NCBI GenBank assembly: GCA_045533485.1
Contig: JAZSHX010000007.1
Span: 1 to 42,089, forward strand
Origin: Scatosoma sp045533485
Lineage (GTDB): Bacteria > Bacillota > Clostridia > Christensenellales > Borkfalkiaceae
DNA length: 42,089 bases
Direction: 5' to 3'
The notes under the pieces are model-generated. The model saw only the letters and a list, made by a program, of their open reading frames with translations, was not told where the DNA came from and made no database searches. The position numbers were made by a program, and so were the translations under genes. Below are positions 32,459 through 41,152 of the stretch, one piece after another; positions within the stretch are counted from its first letter, which is position 1, and every line of letters starts with the position of its first letter.

Positions 32459-34194
32459 TATCTTTCCACCTTTTTGATTGCGTCGAATTTACAATAGCTT
32501 GCGCAAAGCCCACAGCCGTTGCACATAGCCGCGTTGATTACGGGAATACCGTCCTTTTTGGAAATGGCAGGGCAGCCGATTTTCATACACATACCGCATT
32601 TTTTGCACTTTGCTTCGTCCACCGCGCAATAGTTAGGGAATTTTTGCCCTTTCAAGAGTGCACAGGGGGCTTTGGCGATGATGACCGTTAACTGTCCGTT
32701 GTTGGCGCTTGCCTTGATTTTGCTTTCCAGCGATTTGATATCAAACGCGTTGATTTCTTCCACGTCGTTTACGCCGACTGCTTTGCAAAGCTGTACCAAA
32801 TCGACGGCGTAGGTAGCGTTTTCCTGTAAGGTTTTGCCCGTTGCGGCGTGTTCTTGATGCCCTGTCATACCCGTCGTGCGGTTGTCTAAAATAATCACCG
32901 TACCCGCGCTTTGGTTATACACGGCGTTCATCAAAGAGTTGATACCCGTATGTAAGAACGTGCCGTCGCCGATGACCGCCACCCAGTTTTTCGTATACTC
33001 TCCGCCCTTGGCTTTTTCCATACCGTGCAAGGCGGAAATAGACGCGCCCATACAAATGCAGGTGTCGATTACGTTCAAGGGCGCAACTGCGCCAAGCGTG
33101 TAGCAACCGATATCGCCCGAAGCGTGGATTTTTAATTTATTGAGTACGGAGAACACCGAACGGTGGGGACAGCCGGGGCAAAGGATGGGCGGACGGGCAG
33201 GCACTTGCTTTTTCTCAAACACCGCATTGTCCGTGCCAAGCAACGCTTTTTTAAGCATATTCGCGCTGTATTCGCCCTGCACCGTGAACAGGTTTTTGCC
33301 GTCTACTTGGTAACCCCAAGATTTGATTTGTTCTTCCATCACGGGCTCTAATTCTTCCACGACTACCGTGCGTTTTACGCTTTGGATAAAGCTTTCGATA
33401 AGCTTTTTGGGCAAGGGATTGACCAAACCAAGCTTCAAAACTTTTGCCTTGGGGAACGCTTCCTTTACGTATTGATAGGCAATACCCGAAGTGATAAAGC
33501 CCACGCTGTCGTCTTCCCCTTCTATGCGGTTGATAGCAAATTCGCACGCGTCTTGCGCCAAGCGGATTTCACGCGCTTCCACAACCTTGTGCCTTGCGAT
33601 TGCGTTGGCAGGCATCATAACGAATTTGGGCGCGTTGCGTTCATAAGTTTTATCTTCCACTTGCGCTCTTTCGCCGATTTCCACTATGCTTTGGGAGTGC
33701 GAAAGCTTGGTCGTCGTGCGCAAGATAACAGGCGTGTCGTATTCTTCGCTGATTTCATACGCCAAACGCATGAAATCTTTGGCTTCTTGGCTGTCGCTGG
33801 GCTCCAACACGGGCAAGTGCGCGCTGCGCGCAACCATACGCGTGTCCTGTTCGTTTTGCGAACTTGCAATGTCCGGATCGTCGGCAACGACAAGCACGAA
33901 ACCGCCGTTGACACCTGTATACGCAAGCGTGTACACGGGGTCGCTTGCCACGTTTAAGCCCACGTGCTTCATACAAGCAAGCGAACGCACGCCTGCAATG
34001 CAAGCGCCTGCCGCCACTTCTACCGCCACCTTTTCGTTGGGCGCCCATTCGGCGTATACGTTTTCGTATTTGGCAAGATATTCGCTGATTTCCGTGCTGG
34101 GCGTGCCAGGGTATGCGGACGATACCTTTACGCCTGCTTCCCACGCGCCTTGCGCAATCGCTTGGTTACCCAGCATAATTTTTCTTTCGCTCAT
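32458..34194 (-). CDS. iorA: Indolepyruvate ferredoxin oxidoreductase, alpha subunit
   Basis: 578 residues. N-terminal domain from GNQAIAQGAWEAGVKVSSAYPGTPSTEI; CPGCPHR at 339-345 starts the TPP domain, with GDGTFLHTGINSLMNAVYN (409 on) as the TPP/Mg motif; the C-terminus has two [4Fe-4S] motifs, CKKCGMCMKIGCP and CNGCGLCASYCK. This is the complete IorA layout. It works with IorB on indole-, phenyl- and hydroxyphenylpyruvate, oxygen-sensitive in known enzymes. The SD (AGGAG) is in the end of the upstream ligase gene, 2 nt away. Confidence 0.95.
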   Translation of the reverse strand: MSERKIMLGNQAIAQGAWEAGVKVSSAYPGTPSTEISEYLAKYENVYAEWAPNEKVAVEVAAGACIAGVRSLACMKHVGLNVASDPVYTLAYTGVNGGFVLVVADDPDIASSQNEQDTRMVARSAHLPVLEPSDSQEAKDFMRLAYEISEEYDTPVILRTTTKLSHSQSIVEIGERAQVEDKTYERNAPKFVMMPANAIARHKVVEAREIRLAQDACEFAINRIEGEDDSVGFITSGIAYQYVKEAFPKAKVLKLGLVNPLPKKLIESFIQSVKRTVVVEELEPVMEEQIKSWGYQVDGKNLFTVQGEYSANMLKKALLGTDNAVFEKKQVPARPPILCPGCPHRSVFSVLNKLKIHASGDIGCYTLGAVAPLNVIDTCICMGASISALHGMEKAKGGEYTKNWVAVIGDGTFLHTGINSLMNAVYNQSAGTVIILDNRTTGMTGHQEHAATGKTLQENATYAVDLVQLCKAVGVNDVEEINAFDIKSLESKIKASANNGQLTVIIAKAPCALLKGQKFPNYCAVDEAKCKKCGMCMKIGCPAISKKDGIPVINAAMCNGCGLCASYCKFDAIKKVER

Positions 34195-34196
34195 GG

Positions 34197-35495
34197 TTAT
34201 TTACTCCTTAAATCTCTCACCCGTTTTGCCTTGCCTTCAAAGCGTTGCAAGGACGCAGGGGATTCCAACTGCACTTTGGCATCCAAGCCAAGCACCGTTT
34301 TGATTTTGTTTTTCGTCTTTTTCTCAATGCTTTGCAATTTTGCAAAAGAGTCCGTGCTTTCGTTGAGTTCCACGCGGACAGTGAGCATATCGCTATACCC
34401 CACGCGTTCCACCACGATTTCGTAGTGCGGACCAAGCTCTTCGATGGAAAGCACCACTTCTTCGATTTGCGACGGGAATACGTTGACACCGCGGATTTTT
34501 AACATATCGTCCGATCTGCCCATTAAGTTTTCCATACGGCAGGTCGTTCGTCCGCATTTACAAGGTTCGTAGAAAAGGCGCGTGACGTCCTTGGTGCGGT
34601 AGCGGATAAGGGGCAAACCTTCCTTTTTGATACAGGTGATAACCAGCTCGCCTTTTTCGCCTGCAGGGAGCACTTCGCCCGTTTGGCTGTCGATGATTTC
34701 GGGGATAAAATAATCTTCATTGATGTGCATACCGCAGTGTTCTAAGCACTCGCCCGAAACGCCGGGGCCCATCAGCTCGCTCATACCGTAGTTGGAAGTG
34801 ATGCGGATATCCTTACCCCAAACGGCGTGCATTTCTTCACGCATCGCGTCCGTCAAAAGCTCACTGCCGACAAGCGCCGTTTTGATATGTAAATCTTTGG
34901 TAGGATCGACGCCTTGTTGCTTGGCTACTTCCGCAAGGCGTAACGCGTACGACGGCGTAGCGACAAGCAAGGTCGTTTGAAAATCCTGCATATACATAAT
35001 TTGTTTTTCCGAATTGCCTGTAGACGACGGCACGATTGCCGCACCGATTTTTTCTAAGCCGTAATGCAAGCCAAGCGCGCCCGTGAACATACCGTAGCCA
35101 AAGCAAATTTGCGCTACGTCCGTTTTGCTTGCGCCACCCATGCACGCGATACGGGATACGCAATCCGTCCACGTGTCCAAATCGCCGCGCGTGTAGCCCA
35201 CTACCGTCGGTTTGCCCGTCGTGCCGGAGCTTGCGTGGATACGCACCAGCTCGTCCCTGGGTACGGCAAACAAGCCGAACGGATAGCTGTCGCGCATATC
35301 CTGTTTGGTGGTAAAGGGGAGCTTGGCTAAATCGTCCAAGCTTTGGATATCTTGCGGTTTTACGCCTGCTTCGTCCATTTTCGCGCGGTAATAAGGGACT
35401 TTTTCATACACCCTTTGCACCGTTTCTTGCAAGCGTGCAAGCTGCAGCTGTTGCATTTCCGCACGGGAAAGCGTTTCTTCCTTTGACCAAATCAT
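34197..35495 (-). CDS. Phenylacetate-CoA ligase family protein, copy 2
   Basis: 432 residues, paralogue of the copy at 30584. IHASSGTTGKPTVVGYT is the canonical AMP-binding loop, with YGMSELMGPGV and MGRSDDMLKIRGVNVFPSQIE. Two ligases flanking iorAB suggest different aryl acids (for example phenyl- and indole-acetate) or opposite directions. Follows the symporter by 41 nt. Confidence 0.88.
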   Translation of the reverse strand: MIWSKEETLSRAEMQQLQLARLQETVQRVYEKVPYYRAKMDEAGVKPQDIQSLDDLAKLPFTTKQDMRDSYPFGLFAVPRDELVRIHASSGTTGKPTVVGYTRGDLDTWTDCVSRIACMGGASKTDVAQICFGYGMFTGALGLHYGLEKIGAAIVPSSTGNSEKQIMYMQDFQTTLLVATPSYALRLAEVAKQQGVDPTKDLHIKTALVGSELLTDAMREEMHAVWGKDIRITSNYGMSELMGPGVSGECLEHCGMHINEDYFIPEIIDSQTGEVLPAGEKGELVITCIKKEGLPLIRYRTKDVTRLFYEPCKCGRTTCRMENLMGRSDDMLKIRGVNVFPSQIEEVVLSIEELGPHYEIVVERVGYSDMLTVRVELNESTDSFAKLQSIEKKTKNKIKTVLGLDAKVQLESPASLQRFEGKAKRVRDLRSK

Positions 35496-35536
35496 GTATA
35501 TTCTCCTAAAACTTTTTGCAAATATTTATCGTTCGC

Positions 35537-37084
35537 TTACGCAGCTTTTTCTGCGTTTTCGTCTGCTTTTTCAAACACGACGTCGATTACTTCTTGGGAA
35601 ACGGGCTTGGTGAAAAGACTGACAATAACGGTGGAAAGCATGGAATATGCCATACAAATCACGCCGATCATCGGCGAACAGGAAACGCCCGTTTTGAGCG
35701 CAACTGCAAACGAACAAGCCCAGTCGTTTTTATCGTAGCCGAATACGAAAATTAAGGTAGCCGTCAGCACAAGCGTACCGATGATGGAGCTCCAAACCGC
35801 GGGCTTAGATACTCTTTTCCAAAGCAAGCCAAACACGTACGGGCCGATAAAGCAACCTGCCAAAACGCCCCAGCTAAGCCCCATAAAGTAAGCGATTGCC
35901 GCAAGGTGATAGCGTTCGTTGAGCACTGCCAAGATTACGGAAACGGCTACGAATATCAAGCACAAAATTTTCATTGTCCAGTTGACTTGCTTGTCCGTTG
36001 CGTTTGGATTGATTTTGCCCTTATAAATGTCCATGGAAATAACAGATGCAGAAGCCAGCGACACCGACGAAAGCGTGGACATACTTGCCGATAAAATGAG
36101 CACTGCCATCAAACCGATTAAGCCCGTGGGAATAACAATTTTCATCATGTGCGGCACTACGCTGTCCGCCGCCACGCCTGCAAGCGTGGGGAAATACGCT
36201 GAAAGCGCGCCCGTGAAATACGCCCCGAAGCCGATAATGAGCGCGAACGCCGTGCTCACGACTGTGCCTTGCATAATCGCTTTATCATCGCGAACGGCGT
36301 AGTATTTATGTATCGTTTGCGGTAATGCCCAAACGCCGAAGGACGTAAGGAAAATAAGCGACAACAAGGACATGGTATTGCCGTACAGCCCTTTGTTGGA
36401 GCTGGAGAAGGTGAACCAGCCAAGCTCTTCGCTGGTCGTGAGCAGGTGCAAATCCCAAGAAATGCTTTCGTAGTTCATAAAGCAAATGAACATCGCCGCT
36501 ACGCCGACAAGCATAATGATGCCTTGGATAAAATCGGAAAGCGCCGTTGCGAAATAGCCGCCGAAGAATAAATACAGCGCCGTGAGCACCGCAAGCGCCA
36601 ACATAATAATCCAGCCGTCGATGTTAAACACGATGCCGAACAGGGCGGAAAGTCCGTTGTAGACGGACACCGAATAGGGAATTAAAAACAGGAAAATAAT
36701 CACTGCCGACACAAGCTTTAAGCTTTGGCTTTGGTAGCGTTTTTCAAAAAACGCCGGCATCGTTTTCGCCTGCAACTTTGTCGTAACCGTTTTCGTGCGT
36801 TTTGCCAAAACCAACCAAGCGAACAATGCCCCGATAACGGCGTTGCCGATGCCGATCCAAGTGGCGGCTAAACCGTACTGCCGACCGAAATTGCCTGCGT
36901 AGCCGATAAAGATTACCGCTGAAAAATAGGTCGTGCCGTAAGCGAAGGCACTCATCCAGCCGTTTAAGCCGTTTTTGCCTGCAAGCAGGAAATCGTTGAC
37001 CGATTGCGAACGGTGGCGCGTATAGACGGCGATGCCGACCATACCTAATGCGTATAAAGCTAAAATTATGTAATCAAAAATCAT
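35537..37084 (-). CDS. Sodium:solute symporter (SSS family)
   Basis: 515 residues, about 13 helices. FLLAGKNGLNGWMSAFAYGTTYFSAVIFIGYAGNFGRQYGL is the typical N-terminal SSS block, and LMAVLILSASMSTLSSVSLASASVISMDIY the sodium-site region. Imports a solute with Na+. By operon position the substrate may be an aryl acid or aromatic amino acid; this is an inference, and nothing in the sequence shows it. The start at 37084 has AAGGAG 6-7 nt upstream; a longer frame lies over the promoter. First gene of the operon. Confidence 0.85.
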   Translation of the reverse strand: MIFDYIILALYALGMVGIAVYTRHRSQSVNDFLLAGKNGLNGWMSAFAYGTTYFSAVIFIGYAGNFGRQYGLAATWIGIGNAVIGALFAWLVLAKRTKTVTTKLQAKTMPAFFEKRYQSQSLKLVSAVIIFLFLIPYSVSVYNGLSALFGIVFNIDGWIIMLALAVLTALYLFFGGYFATALSDFIQGIIMLVGVAAMFICFMNYESISWDLHLLTTSEELGWFTFSSSNKGLYGNTMSLLSLIFLTSFGVWALPQTIHKYYAVRDDKAIMQGTVVSTAFALIIGFGAYFTGALSAYFPTLAGVAADSVVPHMMKIVIPTGLIGLMAVLILSASMSTLSSVSLASASVISMDIYKGKINPNATDKQVNWTMKILCLIFVAVSVILAVLNERYHLAAIAYFMGLSWGVLAGCFIGPYVFGLLWKRVSKPAVWSSIIGTLVLTATLIFVFGYDKNDWACSFAVALKTGVSCSPMIGVICMAYSMLSTVIVSLFTKPVSQEVIDVVFEKADENAEKAA

Positions 37085-37134
37085 TTTTTTCTCCTTGTTC
37101 GTGCGGTTGTCCCGAAAAAATATGATTATAGACA

Positions 37135-37164
37135 ATTATAGCACCTTTTTGACATGTATGTCAA
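37135..37164 (-). promoter_or_regulatory. Promoter of the symporter-ior operon
   Basis: Minus strand: TTGACA (37164-37159), 18 bp, TATAAT (37140-37135). A second TATAAT (37130-37125) lies 10 bp downstream and could be an alternative -10 with a different -35. Confidence 0.8.
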
Positions 37165-37165
37165 A
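37148..37165. promoter_or_regulatory. Palindromic operator overlapping the -35
   Basis: TTTGACATGTATGTCAAA, a perfect 8-bp-arm palindrome with a 2-bp centre, covers the -35 and the start of the spacer of the symporter-ior promoter. Likely binding site of a dimeric repressor. No regulator gene is adjacent. Confidence 0.65.
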
Positions 37166-37225
37166 TGAACAAGCTTGCCAAGAATAAACTTTTCGACAAA
37201 AAAAGCGGGTTTTTTGTTTGTTTGC

Positions 37226-39397
37226 CTATTTATCGAGTTCTTCGTCCGCCCACTCATCTCTGCGGTTTTTCTTTATCCTGCGCACCGTCGCAGACAGCGC
37301 GTACCAGCCAACGCAAAAGACTGCCGTTGTGCCCGTTGCCGTGATTGCGCCTATGACCGCGCTTTTTTGCGCGCTTTTTTCCAGCGTTTTTTGATACGCC
37401 GTCATATCCACCGCCGTTTGCAACGGTTGTGCGCTTGCACTGCCTTGCACGTCGGTGTGCGCATTGTCTTGCGTTTCGGGGACATCGTTGTTTGTGCCGT
37501 TGTCGGGCGTTTCGTTATTTTCGGGAGTATCGTTGTTGTCGGGGGTTTGGTTGTTGTCGGGAGTATCGTTGTTGTCGGGCTCGGTGTTAGCGTTATCGTC
37601 GTCGGAGTCAGCGCTATGGTCGGGCAAGGGTTCGCGCGTTGCGTTGCAAACGTTGCAGGAAAGGTCGTTTTGGTCGGTGTAGGTATGCCCCGACGGCGCG
37701 TAGCAATGGTCTTGATAGGTATGATTGCACCAAGCGCAAACGTGCGTGATATATCCCCCTTCCGTGCAGGTGGGCGCTGTTTCCGTCGATTGATAATAAT
37801 GCCCCGTGGCGGCAACGGATTGCGTTTGCTCTTCACCGCAAGGACAAGTGCGTGTCTGCTTGCCCTGCGCCGTGCAAGTAGCAGGCACTTGGGTTTGCCA
37901 CTCGCCAAATTCGTGGTCGGGCAAAAGCGGAAGCGTTTGAATATCCACTGCGTTGCACTGCTGACAAGTGTATTGCATACGCCCCGTAGCCGTATGCGTG
38001 GGCGAAAGGGTTTGTTCACCCGTATCCCAAGCGTGGACGATGGATTGTTGCTCTCCGCAAGCACTGCAAATTTGCAGGTGCGTTTGCATATCCGTGGGCT
38101 GGTAAACATACGTATGCGCAAACGTTTCTTCGCCTTGGATAAGACGGCAATCGGCGCATATTTCGCCTTGGAAGCCGGCGACGGTGCAGGACGGGCTGGC
38201 TATTTCGTAAGGCCTCCAGTCGTGGTGGTTATGCCCTAATTTCGTGTACACCTGATAAGCGGTTTGTTTATAGGAAATATCTTCCTTTTGCACGAACCTT
38301 TCTTTGATAAAAGCGTGCGTTTGCAAACCGTCTTTCACGGCAAGCGTAAACACGTGACCAGCCAAGTGATTAAACGCCGTTTCATCGCTTAATCCGCTGG
38401 CTACGGCAGGGGCATGTACGTAAACAACGTCAAATCGCTGGTCGGCGTTGGTGAATACGAACGCATTGTTTTCGATGGTTGTCAGCCCTGCGCCGATATG
38501 GAGCGAACGCAGGGATTTTGCTCCGTAAAAGGCGTGCTGGCAAAGGGTGGTTACACTGTCGCTTAAATGCAATTCGGGCAATTTTTCACAGCCGTAAAAC
38601 GCGTTCTTGCCTATCGTTTGCACGCTGTCACCGATACGCAAGGAAACAAGCGCGTTACAATTATAGAAGGCGTTTTCGCCGACCGTTTGTACGCCGTCGC
38701 CCAAATCCAGCGTTTGCAGCGCCGTGCAGCTATAAAAGGTGTCCGGTGGGATTTCCGTTACACCGTTACCGATAGCAACCGTTTGCAAAGCCGTGCAATC
38801 GTAAAAGCTTTTTGTGGCAAGTTGCGTAACGGAATTGGAGATATGCACAGCTTGTAAATTTGTACAGCCGCGGAAGGCTTCTTTTTCAATGCTTTGCAGT
38901 CCTTCGCTGAGCGTGAGCTTTTGCACTCCGCTGTCTTTGAACGCATATTTGTCGACGGTTTGTACGCTTGCAGGAATGGTCACGCGGTTTAACGACGGGC
39001 ACTCACGAAAAGCCGATACGCCGATTTTCGTTACGCCTGCCCCTATCGTCACTTCGCAAAGGTTGTCCATTTTGGCAAATGCGTTTTTGCCGATTGCCGT
39101 TATGGTGTCCGCGATAACAAGCGATTGTATAAGTTCGTTGTGCGCGCGCCAAGCGGTGGTATCTTCCGGCGCGCTTATATCGGCAATTTCGCCCGTGCCG
39201 TCGATAAACAAGGCACCCGTGTACGCGTTGAGCGTCCAAGTGACGCCGCCATACTGTCCGCTATACTGTGTGGCGGACTCCGCTTTTACCGTGCATAAGG
39301 CTGGGATTTTGGGCATGAAAAATGCGGTCGATATTGCACATATCGCCGCACAAATAAGCAACATACCCACGTGAAACAACAAACAGAGTTTCTTCAT
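37226..39397 (-). CDS. Large BspA-like LRR surface protein with C-terminal anchor
   Basis: 723 residues. Signal peptide (1-about 38); a TWTLNAYTGALFIDGTGEI opening strand; about eleven LRR_5 repeats (about 85-320, ending each with AF..C..L); a Cys-rich section with repeated CxxC pairs, such as CSACGEQQS, CQQCN, CPCGEE, CAWCNHT (about 400-600), of the type in gut BspA proteins; an acidic Asn/Pro/Thr linker of hexapeptide repeats (PDNNDT/PDNNQT/PENNET); one helix (VIGAITATGTTAVFCVGWYAL); and a basic cytoplasmic tail (RRIKKNRR). Predicted to project from the membrane through the wall. SD AGGAG 7 nt before ATG. Confidence 0.82.
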   Translation of the reverse strand: MKKLCLLFHVGMLLICAAICAISTAFFMPKIPALCTVKAESATQYSGQYGGVTWTLNAYTGALFIDGTGEIADISAPEDTTAWRAHNELIQSLVIADTITAIGKNAFAKMDNLCEVTIGAGVTKIGVSAFRECPSLNRVTIPASVQTVDKYAFKDSGVQKLTLSEGLQSIEKEAFRGCTNLQAVHISNSVTQLATKSFYDCTALQTVAIGNGVTEIPPDTFYSCTALQTLDLGDGVQTVGENAFYNCNALVSLRIGDSVQTIGKNAFYGCEKLPELHLSDSVTTLCQHAFYGAKSLRSLHIGAGLTTIENNAFVFTNADQRFDVVYVHAPAVASGLSDETAFNHLAGHVFTLAVKDGLQTHAFIKERFVQKEDISYKQTAYQVYTKLGHNHHDWRPYEIASPSCTVAGFQGEICADCRLIQGEETFAHTYVYQPTDMQTHLQICSACGEQQSIVHAWDTGEQTLSPTHTATGRMQYTCQQCNAVDIQTLPLLPDHEFGEWQTQVPATCTAQGKQTRTCPCGEEQTQSVAATGHYYQSTETAPTCTEGGYITHVCAWCNHTYQDHCYAPSGHTYTDQNDLSCNVCNATREPLPDHSADSDDDNANTEPDNNDTPDNNQTPDNNDTPENNETPDNGTNNDVPETQDNAHTDVQGSASAQPLQTAVDMTAYQKTLEKSAQKSAVIGAITATGTTAVFCVGWYALSATVRRIKKNRRDEWADEELDK
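37500..37580 (-). repeat. 18-bp tandem repeats encoding an Asn/Pro-rich linker
   Basis: Inside the LRR protein gene: about four and a half 18-bp units coding PDNNDT, PDNNQT, PDNNDT, PENNET and PDNG. Near-identical at the DNA level, so unit number may vary between strains. Confidence 0.75.
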
Positions 39398-39449
39398 TGG
39401 TATACTCCTAAAAATATATTTATTCGGCTATTTTGAAAAAAAGCCGTTT

Positions 39450-40202
39450 TTAACCAAGCAAGACGTCCATGGCAAGCATCAAGCAAAAGCCGACAAGAAG
39501 CGCGTACGTAGCGCTGCGTTCACTGCCGTGCGCGTGGGTTTCGGGTATCATTTCGACACTGATAACGTACCGCATCGTGCCGCCTGCAAACGCCAAAGCA
39601 AACGGTAAAATTACCTTGGAGATACTGACCGCGAAATAGCCGATGAGCGTGCCGACTACTTCGACAAGCCCCGTGGCAAGGGCACAAAGCAACGTGCGCT
39701 TTTTGGAAACGCCTGCAGAGAGCATCGGACCGATAATCACCATACCTTCGGGGATATTTTGCAGGGCAATGCCGCCAGCGATAATCAACGCTTGCGCCGT
39801 GTCGCCGCCGCCAAACCCAACGCCTGCCGCGATGCCTTCGGGAAGATTGTGTATCGCAATCGCCATCACAAAAAGCAGCACCTTGTTTAAGCTTGCGTTT
39901 GCGTGTTCTTCCTGCCCGACACCCACGAATTTGTGCAGGTGGGGTACGAGTTTATCCACTAAATTCAAGCAAAGCGCGCCTGTGAAAATGCCTGCTACCG
40001 TTATGAGCAAGCCCCATTTTCCGCCGTATTCTAAAGAAGGGAGCACCAACCCGAACACCGCCGCCGCAAGCATTACGCCTGCCGCGAACGATAACACGAC
40101 GTCGGAAAATTTATGCGTTATTCCTTTGCTGAAAAAGCCGATCAGCGCACCGATTACCGTTGCGCCGCCTACCCCTAATGCAGTTAATAACACCATCGTC
40201 AT
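39450..40202 (-). CDS. ZIP-family metal transporter
   Basis: 250 residues, eight helices. HNLPEG and QNIPEG in helices 4 and 5 (about 117-122, 148-153) are the paired metal-site motifs of ZIP proteins, and a His-containing loop lies between helices 3 and 4 (HLHKFVGVGQEEHAN). Imports Zn2+ or another divalent metal. SD AGGGAG 8 nt before ATG; promoter 40235-40263. Not preceded by a visible Zur-type palindrome. Confidence 0.9.
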   Translation of the reverse strand: MTMVLLTALGVGGATVIGALIGFFSKGITHKFSDVVLSFAAGVMLAAAVFGLVLPSLEYGGKWGLLITVAGIFTGALCLNLVDKLVPHLHKFVGVGQEEHANASLNKVLLFVMAIAIHNLPEGIAAGVGFGGGDTAQALIIAGGIALQNIPEGMVIIGPMLSAGVSKKRTLLCALATGLVEVVGTLIGYFAVSISKVILPFALAFAGGTMRYVISVEMIPETHAHGSERSATYALLVGFCLMLAMDVLLG

Positions 40203-40234
40203 ACGGTTTTCTCCCTTTGTTTGTGACTTTCTTG

Positions 40235-40263
40235 ATTATACGATATTTTATAGGAAAAGTCAA
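40235..40263 (-). promoter_or_regulatory. Sigma-A promoter of the ZIP gene
   Basis: Minus strand: TTGACT (40263-40258), 17 bp, TATAAT (40240-40235). Leader about 30 nt. Confidence 0.75.
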
Positions 40264-40341
40264 TCTTTCACATATCGCCGCGCGGAATTTTTTATGCGCT
40301 ATGCTATATTTTATGATTTTTATGGGGTTTTTGTGCGAGAG

Positions 40342-40358
40342 TTTTTTTTGGGGGGGGG
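40342..40358. repeat. T8-G9 homopolymer tract upstream of the ZIP promoter
   Basis: Eight T (40342-40349) followed by nine G (40350-40358), about 80 bp upstream of the ZIP -35. Such tracts slip during replication. It is outside any supported coding frame, so an effect on expression is speculative. Confidence 0.6.
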
Positions 40359-40410
40359 AAGATATTCTATTATTTTTATTATAGCACAAATTTTCACCAA
40401 AGTAAACAAA

Positions 40411-40454
40411 AAAACAGGAAATTTCCCCAAAAGGAATTTTTTTTCCTGTTTTTT
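40411..40454 (-). terminator. Terminator-like hairpin after the gene remnant
   Basis: AACAGGAAA (40413-40421) pairs with TTTCCTGTT (40442-40450) around an inner TTCC/GGAA pair; T7 follows on the minus strand. T-runs also occur on the plus strand. Confidence 0.5.
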
Positions 40455-40469
40455 GTCTTTGTTTTTTTA

Positions 40470-40645
40470 TCGAAAATTATAATTTGTAGAAAATAGTATT
40501 CGCCTTTCAGTTTAGAAATAACATTTGCAGTATCCGTCACGTCAATTTTTGTACCGCCAGCTTTGTTGTTAAAGTTGTTATAATCATTTGTATAATACCA
40601 ATCATTCGTATCATTGCTTTTGGCAAGCGTTTGAGAAATTTTGCC
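40470..40645 (-). pseudogene. Remnant of a protein gene, no start codon
   Basis: In one minus-strand frame the DNA reads ISQTLAKSNDTNDWYYTNDYNN, then FNNKAGGTKIDVTDTANV, then ISKLKGEYYFLQIII: a protein-like composition rich in Asn, Asp, Thr and Tyr, unlike noise. No ATG, GTG or TTG opens it in frame; upstream is the terminator of the SecB-like gene, and downstream the frame runs on into the next hairpin. It looks like the decayed 3' end of an exported or surface protein gene. Family not recognised. The rest of the 40203-40691 gap holds the ZIP promoter, the T8-G9 tract and two hairpins. Confidence 0.35.
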
Positions 40646-40674
40646 AAAAAAAGCACTCCTTACAAGGAGTGCTT
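40644..40674 (-). terminator. Intrinsic terminator of the SecB-like gene
   Basis: AAGCACTCCTT (40651-40661) pairs with AAGGAGTGCTT (40664-40674); T7 follows on the minus strand. 18 nt after the stop codon. Confidence 0.88.
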
Positions 40675-40691
40675 GTTGTCTTTATCGCTGA

Positions 40692-41117
40692 TTAGTTCAA
40701 ATTTACAGGCGCTTCGCCGCGATCTTCGGGGAACATCGTGCCTGCGGGGATTACCGGCAACATCAAGGGGTTGATGAAAGAGTTTGCCGTCAACGCGCTT
40801 ACCGCTGCGCGAAGGTAAGGATATACGATTTCCGTCATATTGATAACCAAATCTTGTCTGTCTTGGTCGTCTTGGATATCTTCCGCTTCAAACACACCCA
40901 CAAGGCGCGCTTTTACGTTGAAGGGCTTGGGGGATTCTTCGGTGGATTCCACTTTTACTTCCAAAGCCAAAAACCAAAGCTTGTCGTTTTCTTGCACGCG
41001 ACGAACGGTACGCGAAAATTGCGGTTTGATTTCAAATTTCGTATCTTTGTCCATTTTGATACGGTTCATCGTGTAGCTGAGTTCTTCGGCAGTGATGCCG
41101 CGAAGTGCATATTTCAT
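40692..41117 (-). CDS. SecB-like chaperone
   Basis: 141 residues. The end of the protein, VYPYLRAAVSALTANSFINPLMLPVIPAGTMF, matches the SecB pattern FPYxRxxIxxLxxxxxFPxLxLxPxxFxxLF, and the preceding strands (FEIKPQFSRTVRRVQENDKLWFLALEVKVES) fit the SecB beta-sheet. SecB keeps preproteins unfolded for SecA in proteobacteria; relatives in Gram-positives are less common and may serve another client. No toxin-antitoxin pair lies next to it. The start at 41117 has AGAGGT 9 nt upstream. Own promoter (41153-41181) and terminator: monocistronic. Confidence 0.75.
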   Translation of the reverse strand: MKYALRGITAEELSYTMNRIKMDKDTKFEIKPQFSRTVRRVQENDKLWFLALEVKVESTEESPKPFNVKARLVGVFEAEDIQDDQDRQDLVINMTEIVYPYLRAAVSALTANSFINPLMLPVIPAGTMFPEDRGEAPVNLN

Positions 41118-41152
41118 AATCAAAATACCTCTTTTTTTCTTTTTATGCAATT

